Assembly (NCBI GenBank): GCA_964036045.1
Contig: OZ038388.1
Location: forward strand, 30,773,759 to 30,837,758
From: Eutreptiella sp. 'Long Island Sound 2002'
Lineage: Eukaryota; Euglenozoa; Euglenophyceae; Eutreptiales; Eutreptiaceae
Reading direction: 5' to 3'
Length of the DNA: 64,000 nucleotides
Below are positions 45,746-57,457 of the stretch, in pieces (the stretch's first letter is position 1; each line of letters begins with the position of its first letter). The notes below the pieces were generated by a model. The model saw only the letters and a list, made by a program, of their open reading frames with translations, made no database searches and had not been told where the DNA came from. The position numbers and the translations under genes are program-made.

Positions 45746-46042
45746 ATGGTGTTTTCTTCTGGTTCTTCTGGTTCTGATTTCGATCTCTGTGGAGATTGTG
45801 CGTTGTGTCTTTATGGATACCCATGTGTGTTATGTCCTCGCATTGACTCCGTTGCAGCTGCATGCCCTGCTTCAATGCACAGTGACGACGTACGACACAC
45901 AAAACCAAAGGCCCCAAGTCCCAAGCCCAAGGCCAACAAGCAACCCGAGCCGAAGACCGGTGCAAGCAGCAGCAGGAGGCCGGCGAAACCACTGCCGCCT
46001 CAGTCCGCTTCGCGCCGTAAGCTATATTCCGATTCGAAGTAA
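45746..46042 (+). CDS. Short Cys-rich protein with basic Pro/Lys tail, 98 aa
   Basis: The frame starts at ATG 45746, shortly after a pyrimidine-rich stretch ending in AG (CTCCTTGGTAG, 45728-45738), so it could also be a spliced exon. Residues about 14-40 hold a cysteine cluster, LCGDCALCLYGYPCVLC, with CX2CX2C and CX2C spacing that could bind zinc. Residues about 50-98 are Lys/Pro/Ser-rich and basic (KAPSPKPKANKQPEPK), like a disordered nucleic-acid-binding tail. Stop TAA at 46040-46042. No family recognised. Composition makes it more protein-like than neighbouring ORFs, but support is modest. Confidence 0.4.
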   Translation: MVFSSGSSGSDFDLCGDCALCLYGYPCVLCPRIDSVAAACPASMHSDDVRHTKPKAPSPKPKANKQPEPKTGASSSRRPAKPLPPQSASRRKLYSDSK

Positions 46043-47499
46043 CCCCGTGATCTGCCTGGAATCCTGGCATAATACTTGCAGCCCTCTGACACGCCCACTC
46101 CTTGGCCGCCTGGCCGCCCACTCACACACAACGGATTAGGATCTGACCTGATTTGTTTGATTTCTGACTCTGCTCTGACGTGCGACTACTGCCAGGCCTG
46201 ATGATGGGTGACCCGCACCCCCTCCTCGGTGGCTTAGGAGGTGCAGACGGAGGCAGCCAAGAAATCACCTAGGATCTACGGGTGGGATGTCTCGATGCAC
46301 GGTGTATTTAGAATCAGCAGGGCAGCAGAGTGATGGGAGCCGTGATGGCAAGCACAACCAAGCATTTGGTGGGATATGTAACCAAATGTATTACCCTCAT
46401 CAGACCCCCCTCCACCATGCCCTTGCATTGCAGTCCAGAGCTTGAGCTCCCGTTGCAATGCGAAACCCCATTCCTGAGGCTTGTTTGGAGGTTTAGCCGG
46501 GTCTGAATCTACAGATGCACCCAATTCTGATTGTGGGGTGCATTGCAGTTTTCTTTTTTAAGGCATAGGCTTTACACCCCCTCCCCCATCCCTGCCCAAC
46601 CATGCAAGCTGAAGAGACTTGTAGCCTGGAGTAATACACTTTGACCCATGAGATGGGTGTCCCCAGCGGACATTGCCTGACAAGGCGGATGTTGGTCCGT
46701 CCACTGCGTACCACTTCCCCAGTGCAACCCCCGGTACCGACACGTCTCCTGCACTGGCAGTGCAGCCACAGAACACACCCAACCCACTCAGAATTAAACC
46801 CCCTGCCCGAAAAGGGAGATCACGTCGTGCACCAAACTGTGACGTGCAGCGCCGAACAAGTGGGCGGGAACGTCACTGCATGGAACCCGCCCTCCTCGCT
46901 CATGGTCTGCCTGACAATCCATATCGAGGATGCCGCTGGTATGTACAGTGACAAATTACCGGCCTCCAGCCATGTAAAGATTCGGTTACTTCTGGTCTAA
47001 AGAGCCCCACCCCAACCCATCCCTGTGACCTTTTTTCAACACAGATGTTTGGGCCAGTTGCAATGTAGAAGAAGTGCACACCACACCGCGTTTGAGGATT
47101 CTCCCCCTCATTTTTCAAGCCTTACCACAGACGGTTGAACGTGGGTTGTGGTCTCTGTGGGACGCCCCTTCATGTGTCCCGGTGTTTGCACTTCATCCAG
47201 GGGATTTTCTGAGGATTTTCAAATGGGTTGGTACGAACGTTCTGAGATGGGAAATGGGATTACGTGTGAGATAACGAAATGGGATTATGCGATGCGGAAC
47301 ATCCTCCACTTCATGAGCAAGCAATGCTGTTGCAAGTTGCTCAACACCCATCCTCACAGCCACCCCCATGTTTGCCTACAATATCTGACCCCTGAACTGA
47401 CGCAACTTACGCCCAACACGGTGGGTTACCAATGGAAAAGAAACGCAGGCAACCAGGACAACAGATAGGCACTATTTTATATTGTGGGGGCATAGAGCC
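46043..47499. other. No gene supported
   Basis: Several ORFs of 60 to 120 codons, none with domain evidence. Confidence 0.35.
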
Positions 47500-48025
47500 T
47501 TATTTTGCGTTGTGTCGATGCTGGCGAAGTTTTGCTTCTCATCAACGAATCCCCACACCCCATGCCCCAAGCACACGAAGAAGCGGCCAGCCTCTTCCTG
47601 CGGTATGGCATGTCTGACGTCTGGGGCCGAGAGAACCCCCTTTCACAAACCAAAAGTGGACATTGACCCCGACCCTTTCAAGCGCCCCCCACCCCAATCA
47701 CTCCTGCCTTCCTGGGTAAAAAGAATGCAAGATGGCAATGAGACTTAAAAGCAGAGCAAGTGAGGTTGAGAAAGAGGTTGCAGTTTTTTTTGACCGTTTG
47801 TGTTCACCTGCTGCTTTGTTTTATATTAGGGATGGGCTCTGCAGATGCAGATGCAGATGTAGAGTTGAGGGTTTGGAATCAATTCGAAAAACAGCAGATC
47901 TCGATATCATTTTCTTTGGGACGACATGACGAAGGCCCCTACGCGTGCTTTATCTTGCCAAACCTTGATTTTCCAACGAGATTAAGGATTATTTGCGATG
48001 CTGTTTCTTCCCAGGATACCTTTAT
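47500..48025 (+). CDS. Possible exons of an unidentified gene
   Basis: Two plus-strand stretches read like protein. About 47513-47656 encodes VDAGEVLLLINESPHPMPQ then AHEEAASLFLRYGMSDVWGR. About 47831-48018 encodes VELRVWNQFEKQQISIS, then GRHDEGPYACFILPNLDF and LRIICDAVS. The second lies after a TTATATTAG acceptor-like site and before a CCCAG/GATACC boundary. They are not in one frame without splicing. No family recognised. Confidence 0.25.
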
Positions 48026-48984
48026 CAGAATCCTCACAAGTGTTTGTTTGGTTTTCTGGCAGTCCAAGAAGATTCAACCCCAACCAGCACCCTGCCCCCA
48101 TTCCTCCTTCCAACAACACTGCTGTTGTATAGTAGCTCCCATTGATGGATTACGTTCTTCAATTTCCCATGTTTTCCCTGTAAAGCAGCAGCCGATTGGC
48201 ATATGTCTGCAATCGGGTTCATGACTGGCATTTTTTGCATTTGAACCTCTTCTCAATGCAAGCCTGTCAGTTGATGCCCAATGGTACCACTGTCAGTCAC
48301 ACCCCTTGATTATTGTATGCTCTCACTCACTCTGACAGTGAAATGGGAGCGAAATAAAAAGCAGTAACCCTCAGTCCCATTCTTAGTCTCACATCAGTTA
48401 GGCTTCATGACTCCCAAATCCTGAGCCCCAACCGAAACCTATTTCTGGCCCCCCAGTTTCTTGAACGGCATTCGAAATTTCATGGCAGTACATTTTCTGT
48501 GCTGTCTCATTAACCAATGACCGCATCATTTGTTCTTTCGTGCATGAGCTGTGTTCCATTTTGTTGCATGGTTCCAGTCAAAAATCTCATATGCATGTAA
48601 CCAATGGAGGCTTGCATTGCACAAATGTGGTTGGAGAGCTGCCCCCCCAGAATCATGTCAGGGCTTTGCTGTGCACAAATCTTGGTGCCACAAATCAGGC
48701 AAAGGTATTTTTCATCATCGCTGAAAAATGAAATTCTGCAGGTCAAATTTTTTTTGCACGCATCACACGTTTAGTGTCCGGTTCAACAGTTTGAAATAAA
48801 GTGAAAGGAACCAGAGTCAGGCTAACATACATGGCTCCATCGGAGGGCATTGGTGGACCGGATTAGTGAACTGGTTTTGGAGTGGGACATACATGCAAGA
48901 AAATCATGCTAAGTTACACCTGGCGGGAGGAGAGGGTCAGTGGATTTTCCGTTGGACTCTAGTGGCCCTTGAGGGGACTGGTCG
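48026..48984. other. No gene seen
   Basis: Low-scoring ORFs only. Confidence 0.4.
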
Positions 48985-49225
48985 TGGGTATAAAACCACC
49001 CCCAACCCCCGTTTTGGCCATAATTGACCCCTGGGGTGGTTTATGCCACCTGGGGGTGGTTTTATCCCCGCAAAGGGGTGGCTTTATCCGCCCAAGGGGG
49101 TGGTTTCATCCCCACAATGGGTCATTTGGGGGGGTATTGCCCCTTTGGGGTGGTTTTGTCCCCCCTTTTCAGTGGTCTTATCCCCCATTGGGTGGGTGGG
49201 GGGGGGGGGGTTGTCACCCTTTCAG
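48985..49225. repeat. G-rich minisatellite, block 1 (GGGGTGGTTTTATCCCC)
   Basis: Degenerate units of about 20-30 bp, each GGGGTGG(T)TTT(A/G)TCCCC plus a CAAAGG-like spacer. Confidence 0.85.
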
Positions 49226-49556
49226 GGGCAGAGGGGTATGGCCCATCTCTATGTTAACCTAGAACCACAGTACCGGAATACAAGTTCGGGTATGGAGGTA
49301 GGAGAGGTGATGGAGGGTGAGGGAACGACATATCACTCAGTGTTTTATTTCAAATTACTCTTTGTATATGTGTTATATAGGATGTCTGACCTGGCAGGGG
49401 ACAATTTTAGAAATGGGGTCTGAGATCGGATTTCAGACATGGTTTGGGCTTGCTATTCATCCAGTTCAACATGCATTGCTTTTGTGGCAGCATTGCTCAG
49501 ACTGCTTTTGTTTGCTGTGTTGTGTCATTTGTTGCTTTGGTGGCATGAAACCATCC

Positions 49557-49715
49557 CGGGGTGGTTTCATCACCCCGAAGGGGTAAGTTTTAACAAGGGG
49601 GGTGGTTGTATCCCCCAAAGGGGTGGTTATATCCCCCCAAAGGGGTGGTTGTATCCCCCCAAAGGGGTGGTTTTATCCCCTTAAAAAGTCCCCCATTTGG
49701 GAGTGGTTTTATGCC
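49557..49715. repeat. G-rich minisatellite, block 2
   Basis: Seven units of 21-23 bp, for example GGGGTGGTTGTATCCCCCC followed by AAA. Same family as 48985-49225, 330 bp away. Confidence 0.9.
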
Positions 49716-50859
49716 CGGGACCATTGAGGGGACCGGGGGGTGTGGTGGTGGGGAAGAAGGCCCGGATGTCTTGGTTGACTAGTGGCGGGCGTGTCTACGT
49801 GCTCTTGGGGTGTGTGTGACTTGGCAAAAGGCGACCTAGTTTGTGGTGTAGCTGGTTGCTGAGTGACATTGTTGCTGCGGCTGGGCGGGGGCAAGGGTGG
49901 TGGTTGCCGTGTGCGTGTCTAGTTTGGTATCTTTGGCTGGGTTCTGTGGTAAAAGAAAAAATTTCCCCAAAAGGAGGTCCGGTCGGTTGCTTTGCGCAAG
50001 TCAGGTTTGGGGATTTCCCAATACAAATCGCACTGCATTGGCCAATGTAATTTGGAAAGTTGATAACAAAAGGAGGTGATGACCCCTCAGCCGGGCCCTT
50101 TTTGGGCTGGTAGCTTTGTCGACCATTGTGTGGCTTTTTTCACCTATGGGATATGCTGTACAAGCCATGCCCCTTTTACGTGTGCCAATACCACAAAACC
50201 CAATCACCGGCTGTAGTAGGGAAAGACCGTCCGAACCCACAGAACACCACAGCCGAGTTACACTCCAAAAACATTTGATCCGCCTGGGCCCATCTACTTC
50301 CCAAGACCACTACATCACAGTTATCTTTTCTATGAACCCGCACTACTCCCCAAACCAAAATGCCATAAAAAAACTCGCCAAAAACAAATCATGGCCCACA
50401 CACTGCTCAAAGCCCCATCACAATGAGCTCTTCCCGCTGAGACACAAGACATATTGGAATTAGAGAGAGGTGTATATTTTGCAAGAGCCTCCATCTTTTG
50501 GTCAACAAATGCTTACCTCAAAAGCAATATTCATAAAAACCTGTTTATTTTGATGACACAAAATCGGAACAATTGGTTATTTCTTCTATAAATAATTGAA
50601 AATATCGGTATTTTGTAGAAAACCCATTTGCAACCTTGTTGCCTACAATGAATTCCAGAAACACCAGCCGGAGCTGGTCCTTTATCCCCACCCTCCCCGG
50701 GAGACAGGCTCTAGAAACAAACTCGGTCACTGGGCCCCAATGACGTCAATTCTACATACACTACCGTCGCCTACTAGGACACCAAATAGCGCATTCCCCA
50801 ATACTGAATAACTGCCAATGACTTACCCATAGTTCTTTGCTACGGGAAACCATGCGCCT
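49716..50859. other. No gene seen
   Basis: No domain-bearing ORF. The LINE remnant downstream may begin near 50650. Confidence 0.4.
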
Positions 50860-52545
50860 ACTACGTGTTAGGCTCGCGATCTAGCCGGGCCCACCACGCC
50901 ATGGCCTCTTCTCCACCTCATCACCCGCCATCACAACAACCCAAGTGCCCAAACCTGGCTGGCCCCGGGTTCCACCGGGGAGCCAGTGAATCCTACAGTG
51001 GCGTGGGAAGCCGTTGCCGCACGCCAATGGCCGTTCAGTACTACACTCACATGCTCCACAACGCCCGCCATAAGCGTAGCCATACACTACAACCTACACG
51101 AGCCAGGCCGCTCACGCAAAAACGAGCGCCTCTACAACTCTTTACACCACACTTGCCATACAACAGAACGGCGAACACAAACCCTCACCTGCCGCAACTG
51201 TACCCCGGGCACAACATACTTGTTCTAGTACATATATGTGTGCTCCACGCACAGACAGGCTGAGAGAGGGCTGGTCTTCCTCAGCCCCCAAGCGAAACAT
51301 ATTATAACATGGGAGATAGACGTCTACACCATGCCCATAATCCAATTTCCTGCACCGATGGCCTAATAGCAAACCAGCCTTGCCATTTGCACATTCCACC
51401 AGATGTCCTCATGCAATACTCATGCCGCTAGCGGCAACCTAGCCTCCACAAACCTCATCTTCTCCATCGACGACTCGGGAGAGTCTAGCCTCACCCCCAT
51501 CATAGGAGAGGTCACCCTGCGACTTGTCCACGTAAAGCAACACTACCGCCTAGTCCACCACTCCGGGTACACAACGTACCGCACATCTTCCTCCAGAGCA
51601 CTAAAGCTGATGGCCGACACCATCAATAACCTGGCCGACACCTTGCCACACAACCCCGTCCCCAACATCTGCGCCTAGCTGGTGGTAGATGCCACAACCA
51701 CCACTCACCCCTTGCTCAAAGATAGCTTGCATGCCCCTTGACAAGGCTGCTGGAAAGAACCTTTCCACCCCAGCCTTCCAAATGTGGAAAGCCCTCAACC
51801 GCCTTCCACGAACCATCCATCTGCACGCCGTCAAACAAGAGTCGCACATACTCCAATTTAGTAACGGGAGGCTAGAAATCCACGCCCACCACCAACTCGT
51901 TACCCGCCCCTCGACCTGGGTTCCCAAACACAAACACCTTCAACACGTGCCCCCCATACCACAACCCCACACCCCGCTGGACTAAAACCTTGAAAATCTC
52001 CCCTACACTTCTCACCATCGGGCATACCATTACCTGAACGCCGTCCAAGAATTGGTCAAGGTGCTCCGGGACACCAGTACCCGGGCACACATCCAAAAAC
52101 TATGGGACCGCGTAGACATGCCCCTTTACCATTCACCACTCTACCAACCCACATCCTAGCGTACCTCCAAAAGCATTCAGCTACTCCGGGAGCAACTCTT
52201 GCTCCTTACGTGCGTGGCTCGATGGCTAGCCCGCAAACACGTGCACGTCTCGGAGGAACATATACACTGCATATGCGACCATACCACCCTAGAAGATTGG
52301 GGACACTTGAATCATTGCCCCAAGTAGTCAAGGCTAAACACCATGGTCGACTTGACCCTAGAGCACACCCCAATAGCACGAACACTGGTGGTGGGGTAGA
52401 ACTCGAGGCGACCCAACGCTTGTTCCATATCCCGGAGGCCACCAAGAGGGGGGCCATCACAAAACTCTATGTACCAAAGGGCCCCATGAACATATCAGTG
52501 CCTCTACAGCTGGAGGCGGTGCGACGAGCTGCAACATAGACGACA
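50860..52545 (+). pseudogene. Decayed non-LTR (LINE) retrotransposon 3' part: RNase H and Cys-His tail
   Basis: About 51465-51640 reads IFSIDDSGESS ... SSRALKLMADTINNLA, placed like the first strand and AE helix of a LINE RNase H. About 51815-51895 reads LHAVKQESHILQFSNGRLEI then HAHHQ, like the 'VKxHs..GNexAD.lA' segment. About 52180-52328 encodes RWLARKHVHVSEEHIHCICD, then HTTLEDWGHLNHCP, matching the C..C....E(T/D)..H...CP tail after LINE RT/RNase H. Multiple stops and frame changes make it defective. No RT motif was found upstream and no poly(A) tail downstream. Confidence 0.4.
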
Positions 52546-53787
52546 AATGGAAAGCTAGGTTATACCGGGGAAAAAATGATCACTGAGGGTTTTAGATGGC
52601 TCCACAGGTCATATGAGATTGCAACTATTTTGATACCTTCAACAAAGAAAATTTGTTTTTAATGGTTGCTGGTTCTACACAGCTAAAATCCCCTCCGTAG
52701 GCGGACACTTCCATGTGGATATTGAAACCTCTTTTCCATTCTGAGGGTTCCAAGCTCGTTCATTGTGATTCAGTGATTTTGCATACAATCGTTGCAAACA
52801 TGGCAATCCTGAGTGGATATGTAAGCAGCCACCACATGTAAAAAATTTTTTGCTTGTTGTTTGGTGGTTCAAATATCCTTTAAAATGATTTCATAGGTTT
52901 GTTTTTTGATTCATCTTTGAAATCAACAACCTCAAAATACCTCTTGTATTGCTTATGGCTGCCTTGCTGCACAATCTGTTGTATTGCTGCTAGCATATGT
53001 AATGTGCAGTGTTTTGGGAAAAAATACACCACAATAGATTGGGCCCAATGATATAAATGGGATAATTAATTGAAATATGCTCCCCTATTTGGCGGATTAT
53101 ATGAAATATTTGAAACCATTTGGTAAATTTCTAATTGGGTACCTTCTGCATCTGAGTGATACTTCACCCCACAAACCCTTCATTTTCCAACGACCAATAA
53201 ATACAGTGTTAAAATTGCTCCTGACTTCAGCAGCTTCAACCTACTCTTCCCAGCAACCTGCAACTCCATCGCATGCATGGGTTTGCCTGGAAATTGGTGC
53301 ACCCTCTGTCACGGCTGCAACACTCATCCTGTGACCTGTGACCTCTGACCTGGGGGTGGGTGGGTGGGGGGGGGGGGCAGAGCTGCACACGTGTTGCTGT
53401 CTTAACAATTTGAACAACATGCAAAAATGTGCAATTGACACCCCCTCCAAAAGCTGCAAACCACAAAACAAAGAAAAATTACTTGAACCCAGAATAATGT
53501 TTCTTATACACCTGACACACCACCGTTGAATGAAACAATCAATACCCATGCGGTTCGGTATCATATTAACGCCAGCGATGTGAATATATAAACAAATTGC
53601 ACCCTCAATACAGCCAGCTTCCTGGAAACTACCTGTGACCTTCTGATTGCGAATCAAATATGTTACACTGAAGTCGTGTCATGGTCCAGCTGATGTATTC
53701 ACAGTGCCAGAACGTCCAAAACCTCTGGACTTACTTCTCTATTTATCCTCAGCTTTTGTATTTCTGTTGTTCCCATCAACCCATACC
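52546..53787. other. No gene seen; 3' flank of the FKBP gene
   Basis: AT-rich, unique-looking sequence with a G run at 53366-53378. No coding evidence. Confidence 0.45.
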
Positions 53788-56140
53788 TTATGAAAATAGG
53801 TCTGCAAATTCATTGGCACCAGATTGATCCTCCTCCTCAAGCCCAGGAACCAGCAGCAGCGCCACATCAAAGATGATAGGAGCTTTTGCAGGCACTGCGG
53901 GGGAGCCAGGGGCAGCCTTAAGGGGTGTTTGGTACGCCAGCTCGCCAGGGCAGTAAACACGGCGGACGCCTCCTGCTTTCATGGTGGTGAGGGCCTCATC
54001 CAGACCCTTCACCATAGAATCCGTACCAACACGGTTGTCGATGGGTTTGCCCTTTTCAAGGGTGTTCACAAATGTTTTGCCGTTGGCCGGATTTGTGGCA
54101 ACCAAATCGAAAGTCACCTGGAAATCACGCCATGCATCACGAAATGATGGGCCCTGTGGACTGATGTTACTCAGCCACCAACAATCTCGACTGCCAGCAA
54201 TCAACATCAACAGACGGCAATCCACATCACACTCTTGTTTGTGACCTGATTGCTGCGATTGTCCCCAGGTTTGCACTGGACACAATTTGGCAGCCCGGAC
54301 CAGCTGCAGCACAGTCACTTGAGTTGCGTGTGACCCATGCACCTGTACCCTGTACTGGATGGACACAATTTTGCACTGGACACATTTTGCAGCCCGGACC
54401 AGCTTCAGCACAGTCACTTGAGTTGCATCTGATCCATGCACTCCTGTGTCGTGTCAAAGACCATGGTTCCACTACACTCACTCCCTCAATCAATCAAAGC
54501 CAGCTTTCCATGCTTTATGTGACGACTACACATCGCCACAACTTTAAGTTGGGGAGGTGAGAACCCACACCCACACCCACACCCACACCCACACCCACAC
54601 CCACACACGCATGTATGCCCACATCTCGTCTGCCAACCGTACAAGCGAAAACCGACGTCACAACTTGTTGGTAGGCTCTGTCTTTGATTTACTCAAGAGA
54701 CTGCCGTCCAAAGGCTTCATCAACTTTGAAGGCCCCTGCCACCCCACCCTGTTACAAGAACACACCTGATAACCAAGTGGGGGGGTTGGCCCGGTGCCAA
54801 CCACGATATCACGGTACTCCAAACCTGAGGCAGTTTTCTGCCTTGGGATCTTCTCCAGATCCGCAAGGCACTTATCGTCGCAGAGGATCTTCGGGGGTTC
54901 TTCGTCCACCGGAAGGCTGGCAGCCAGGGAAGGTTGGGTAGCAACACCCCAAGCAGCAGCTGCAGACAGATGGAAGAAAAAGGGAGGTGACTGTCCCTCT
55001 GCTCACAAGTGCCGCTTCTGCCCCTTGGCATCCCTCGCCGTTGAACACATGCCGACTTCCCCGAGGGTCTGAGCCGCCACAGAATGAAGGAATGAATTGC
55101 ATGCTTCGTGCCGAAACTGCACACTGTTCATCTGCCCCCCCCCCCCCCCGCCGGGAGGTATGCGGCTTGGTAAGAAGTGCTGGTCAGATTGAAGCGGCCT
55201 GGAACGATTCAAGGGTGCCGAATGGCGTGATGCACCGACTGTTGGTCGCGGGGGCCTGAAACGTGTGTTGCTAGTTGGTGCTCACTCCCTTCCAAAGTTC
55301 TGTCCACTTATGTCCCACAATCAGACAGAAGGCAGCCAGCCAGCTGCGTAAAGCGCAGCAACGCACCGACAGAGGTTTGGGAGAGACCAGAGAAGCAATG
55401 GAAATTACAAGAGGCGTTACACACGGCTCCACACACGAACAGGAAGACAGACAGCGTCCGAGGTGCACGGACTGGACCAGATGTCGGATGCTGCTGGGAA
55501 AAGGGGCCTCGGCAGTAGAATCTGAAGCACAATACCTGCGGTGGCCATCGCCTCTCTCCTTCCCACTGCTTGTTGCTTCTCACCGCTGGTTGCTGCCAGT
55601 GCGACTTGGTTATTGACCAGTGGCAACAGAGGGAGCTGTGTGGATGAACTCTGCAGACAGGAGAAGGGATTCAGCACACAACACAGAAACGGTAAGTTGC
55701 ATCATCGTGTTGGAGTACGTTTTCCATCATAGGTGAGATAACAAGGCGAGATGGACCTTTCGTGTGGCAGCAATATACATGGCGGACACGGCGGCCAACA
55801 GAAATGCTCCAAGTCCCAAGGCAGTCTGAATCAAGGAATAGGGCTCCGAGTCTGCGTCCCGCATAGTCATAACATATTGAGGTTCCTCAGTGGCCCCTTG
55901 CTGGGCTGCGTAGACGTTTGCGTAGCGCGGAACGCTGCCACTTGGGACAGGACCTAAACTCAGTGACGTAGATCTCGAGGTGGCCAGGGTCATGCCTCCC
56001 ACGGCAACATTTGCGGGGGCCGCAAAGGCGCTTACAGTCCCCGCCGAAGACGCAGACGAGACGAAAGCCACTGTGCCAACCAGCCCCAAAAGAGCAACTG
56101 AAACCCACGCAACCTGCGGATTGGTCCGATGTCCTGCCAT
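53788..56140 (-). CDS. Thylakoid-lumen FKBP-type peptidyl-prolyl isomerase with class I plastid leader, four exons, 340 aa
   Basis: Inferred minus-strand join: 56140-55757, 55650-55536, 54959-54766, 54117-53788. Introns are GT-AG and phases agree (0, 1, 0). Residues 1-35 are a signal peptide (SVALLGLVGTVAFVSS). SAFAAP follows, then a Ser/Thr-rich stretch to about 105 and a second membrane span (LIQTALGLGAFLLAAVSAMY) ending ATRK. A lumen signal with twin arginines comes next (GRREAMATA, AAWGVATQPSLAA). The mature part starts near EEPPKILCDDKCLADLEKIP and has the FKBP core: TASGLEYRDIVVGTGP, TLEKGKP, VKGLDEALTTMKAGGVRR, PIIFDVALLLVPGL. It is closest to plant FKBP16-3-type lumenal FKBPs. The usual FD active-site pair reads FV and the core Trp is Leu, so isomerase activity may be weak. 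The first intron's donor (AAAG/GTCCAT) is the least certain join; without it, 56140-55727 would be a separate 137-aa membrane protein. Confidence 0.72.
54563..54606. repeat. (CCCACA)n in FKBP intron 3
   Basis: About seven hexamer units inside the intron 54765-54118. Confidence 0.9.
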
Positions 56141-56246
56141 GATTTCACTCTCTGTTGAACACAACCACGTTATGGAGTCAGGCCATCCAATATTGCCCAA
56201 TTATTCAATTAAAGGTAATGGCGAGCTAACTTGAAAATCTTGAGGA
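56070..56246. repeat. Tandem duplication, copy A (FKBP start codon and promoter)
   Basis: On the plus strand it begins CCACTGTGCCAACCAGCCCC and ends GGCGAGCTAACTTGAAAATC plus TTGAGGAG. It covers the first 24 codons of the FKBP gene and its upstream region. Matches 56247-56409. Confidence 0.85.
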
Positions 56247-56409
56247 GCCACTGTGCCAACCAGCCCCAAAAGAGCAACCGAAACCTGCGGACTTATCCAA
56301 TTTCCTGCCATGAGTTCGCTCCCTGGATTCAGGTACAGAACATCCCATTTCTCCGAATGTTCCACTGAAACATGTAATATTGGCGAGCTAACTTGAAACT
56401 CTTGAGGAG
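56247..56409. repeat. Tandem duplication, copy B with a second ATG
   Basis: Begins CCACTGTGCCAACCAGCCCC and ends GGCGAGCTAACTTGAAACTC plus TTGAGGAG. On the minus strand an ATG at 56311 encodes MAGNWISPQVSVALLGLVGT, parallel to the real start MAGHRTNPQVAWVSVALLGL. It then runs into the promoter of copy A and stops after about 37 codons. Confidence 0.85.
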
Positions 56410-56496
56410 TGGTACGATTTCACGTTCCGTCCAGGATCGCGAATACGCCTGTCGCAAAGGGAACAGGTGGGCTCATCGCTCCGTGTTTCCAAACTG
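56410..56496. promoter_or_regulatory. Likely divergent promoter region
   Basis: Lies between the minus-strand FKBP gene (with its duplicated start region) and the plus-strand gene beginning at 56497. No TATA-like element is evident, as expected if the organism is a dinoflagellate. Confidence 0.35.
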
Positions 56497-57457
56497 ATGA
56501 ATGTAAGTGTGTGTCTGCTACTTCGATGTTACAAGATTCAGGTGGAATGCTGTCATTTGTAATTGTGAATAGGACATTCCTGTGCTGACGTTGATCGACG
56601 ATTCCGAGGTGCAGAAGGAGCCCGTTTTGGAGCGTCTACCTTCGTCTGTTGGACAAGATGGTCATGGAACTCATTCAACAAAGAAGGAAAAGTCGGTGGC
56701 ATATTTCACTCAGCACCACATTCCACAAAAAATGGACCTACTAACGACACAGGTGTTCCGCCACTTTTCCGCCGTGGGGATTTAATGTGGACGCAAATTT
56801 TGTGACCAAAAAGATTAGTGATCCTTCTCGCTTCTTTACCAAGTTCACCCCGGGTTGGCTCGTTGTGTCTCCGACCATTGCATGAAATTCCACGAGGCAA
56901 GAGAACAACAATAAGAGGGAGCACGAATTGCGTTTGCAACACGCAACGGTTTGCGGAGACATGAATGTCGTAGTGCATGGGCATGGCACAGACCTCTCTG
57001 AAGCAACGCATCACCTTGCAATGACACCTTACATTTGCTTGTGCTTGTTGTTGGCGTTGCCCATATGAATTGTCTTCTTCAGCTTCTAGCGCAACGACCC
57101 GATAATCCCATTTCATTTTGCGTCGCTTTGTTGAAGCTTGAAGATATGGGTCCAGATGGGCGACCCGTTGGCCCTTCTAGAATTGCAGATGAAGAGCTCA
57201 AGGCACGAATCACCGCACCAGGGGCGAGAGAATACATCTTGGCCCACAAGTTGCCATGGTATGTTACCGGTCCCGATTGGAAGGCGTCGATACATCATAT
57301 ATATGAGTTGTGTGGTGCGGTGGTGGAAACCTACACGTGCAAGGATTCAAAGATTGTAGGTGGATACATAAATCACCAGTTTTCGAAACATATATGGAGG
57401 CACTTGCCTTATTTGTACAAGTCGTACGTTATATTTGCTCCAGTCCGATGGCTGTGA
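56497..57457 (+). CDS. RIIa/DPY-30-type dimerisation-motif protein, at least three exons
   Basis: Inferred join: 56497-56502 (ATG AAT, strong donor GTAAGT), 56573-56752, 57083 to about 57457. All phases are 0. The second exon ends VAYFTQHHIPQKMDLLTTQ and the third continues LLAQRPDNPISFCVALLKL. Joined, they give the two-helix motif of RIIa/DPY-30 domains (a YF..H.IP..m..Ll..L...RPdNPi.F pattern), which dimerise and dock to amphipathic anchoring helices in PKA regulatory, ciliary and histone-methyltransferase complexes. The remaining 110 or so residues (ADEELKARITAPGAREYILA, GPDWKASIHHIYELCG) are unassigned. Further splicing near 57355-57480 is possible, so the C-terminus is uncertain. Transcribed away from the FKBP gene. 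Confidence 0.55.

Noticed and set aside
55417-55677. Stand-alone 86-codon ORF
   Set aside because: It starts on a non-ATG codon and is better explained as FKBP exon 2 (55650-55536) plus intron.
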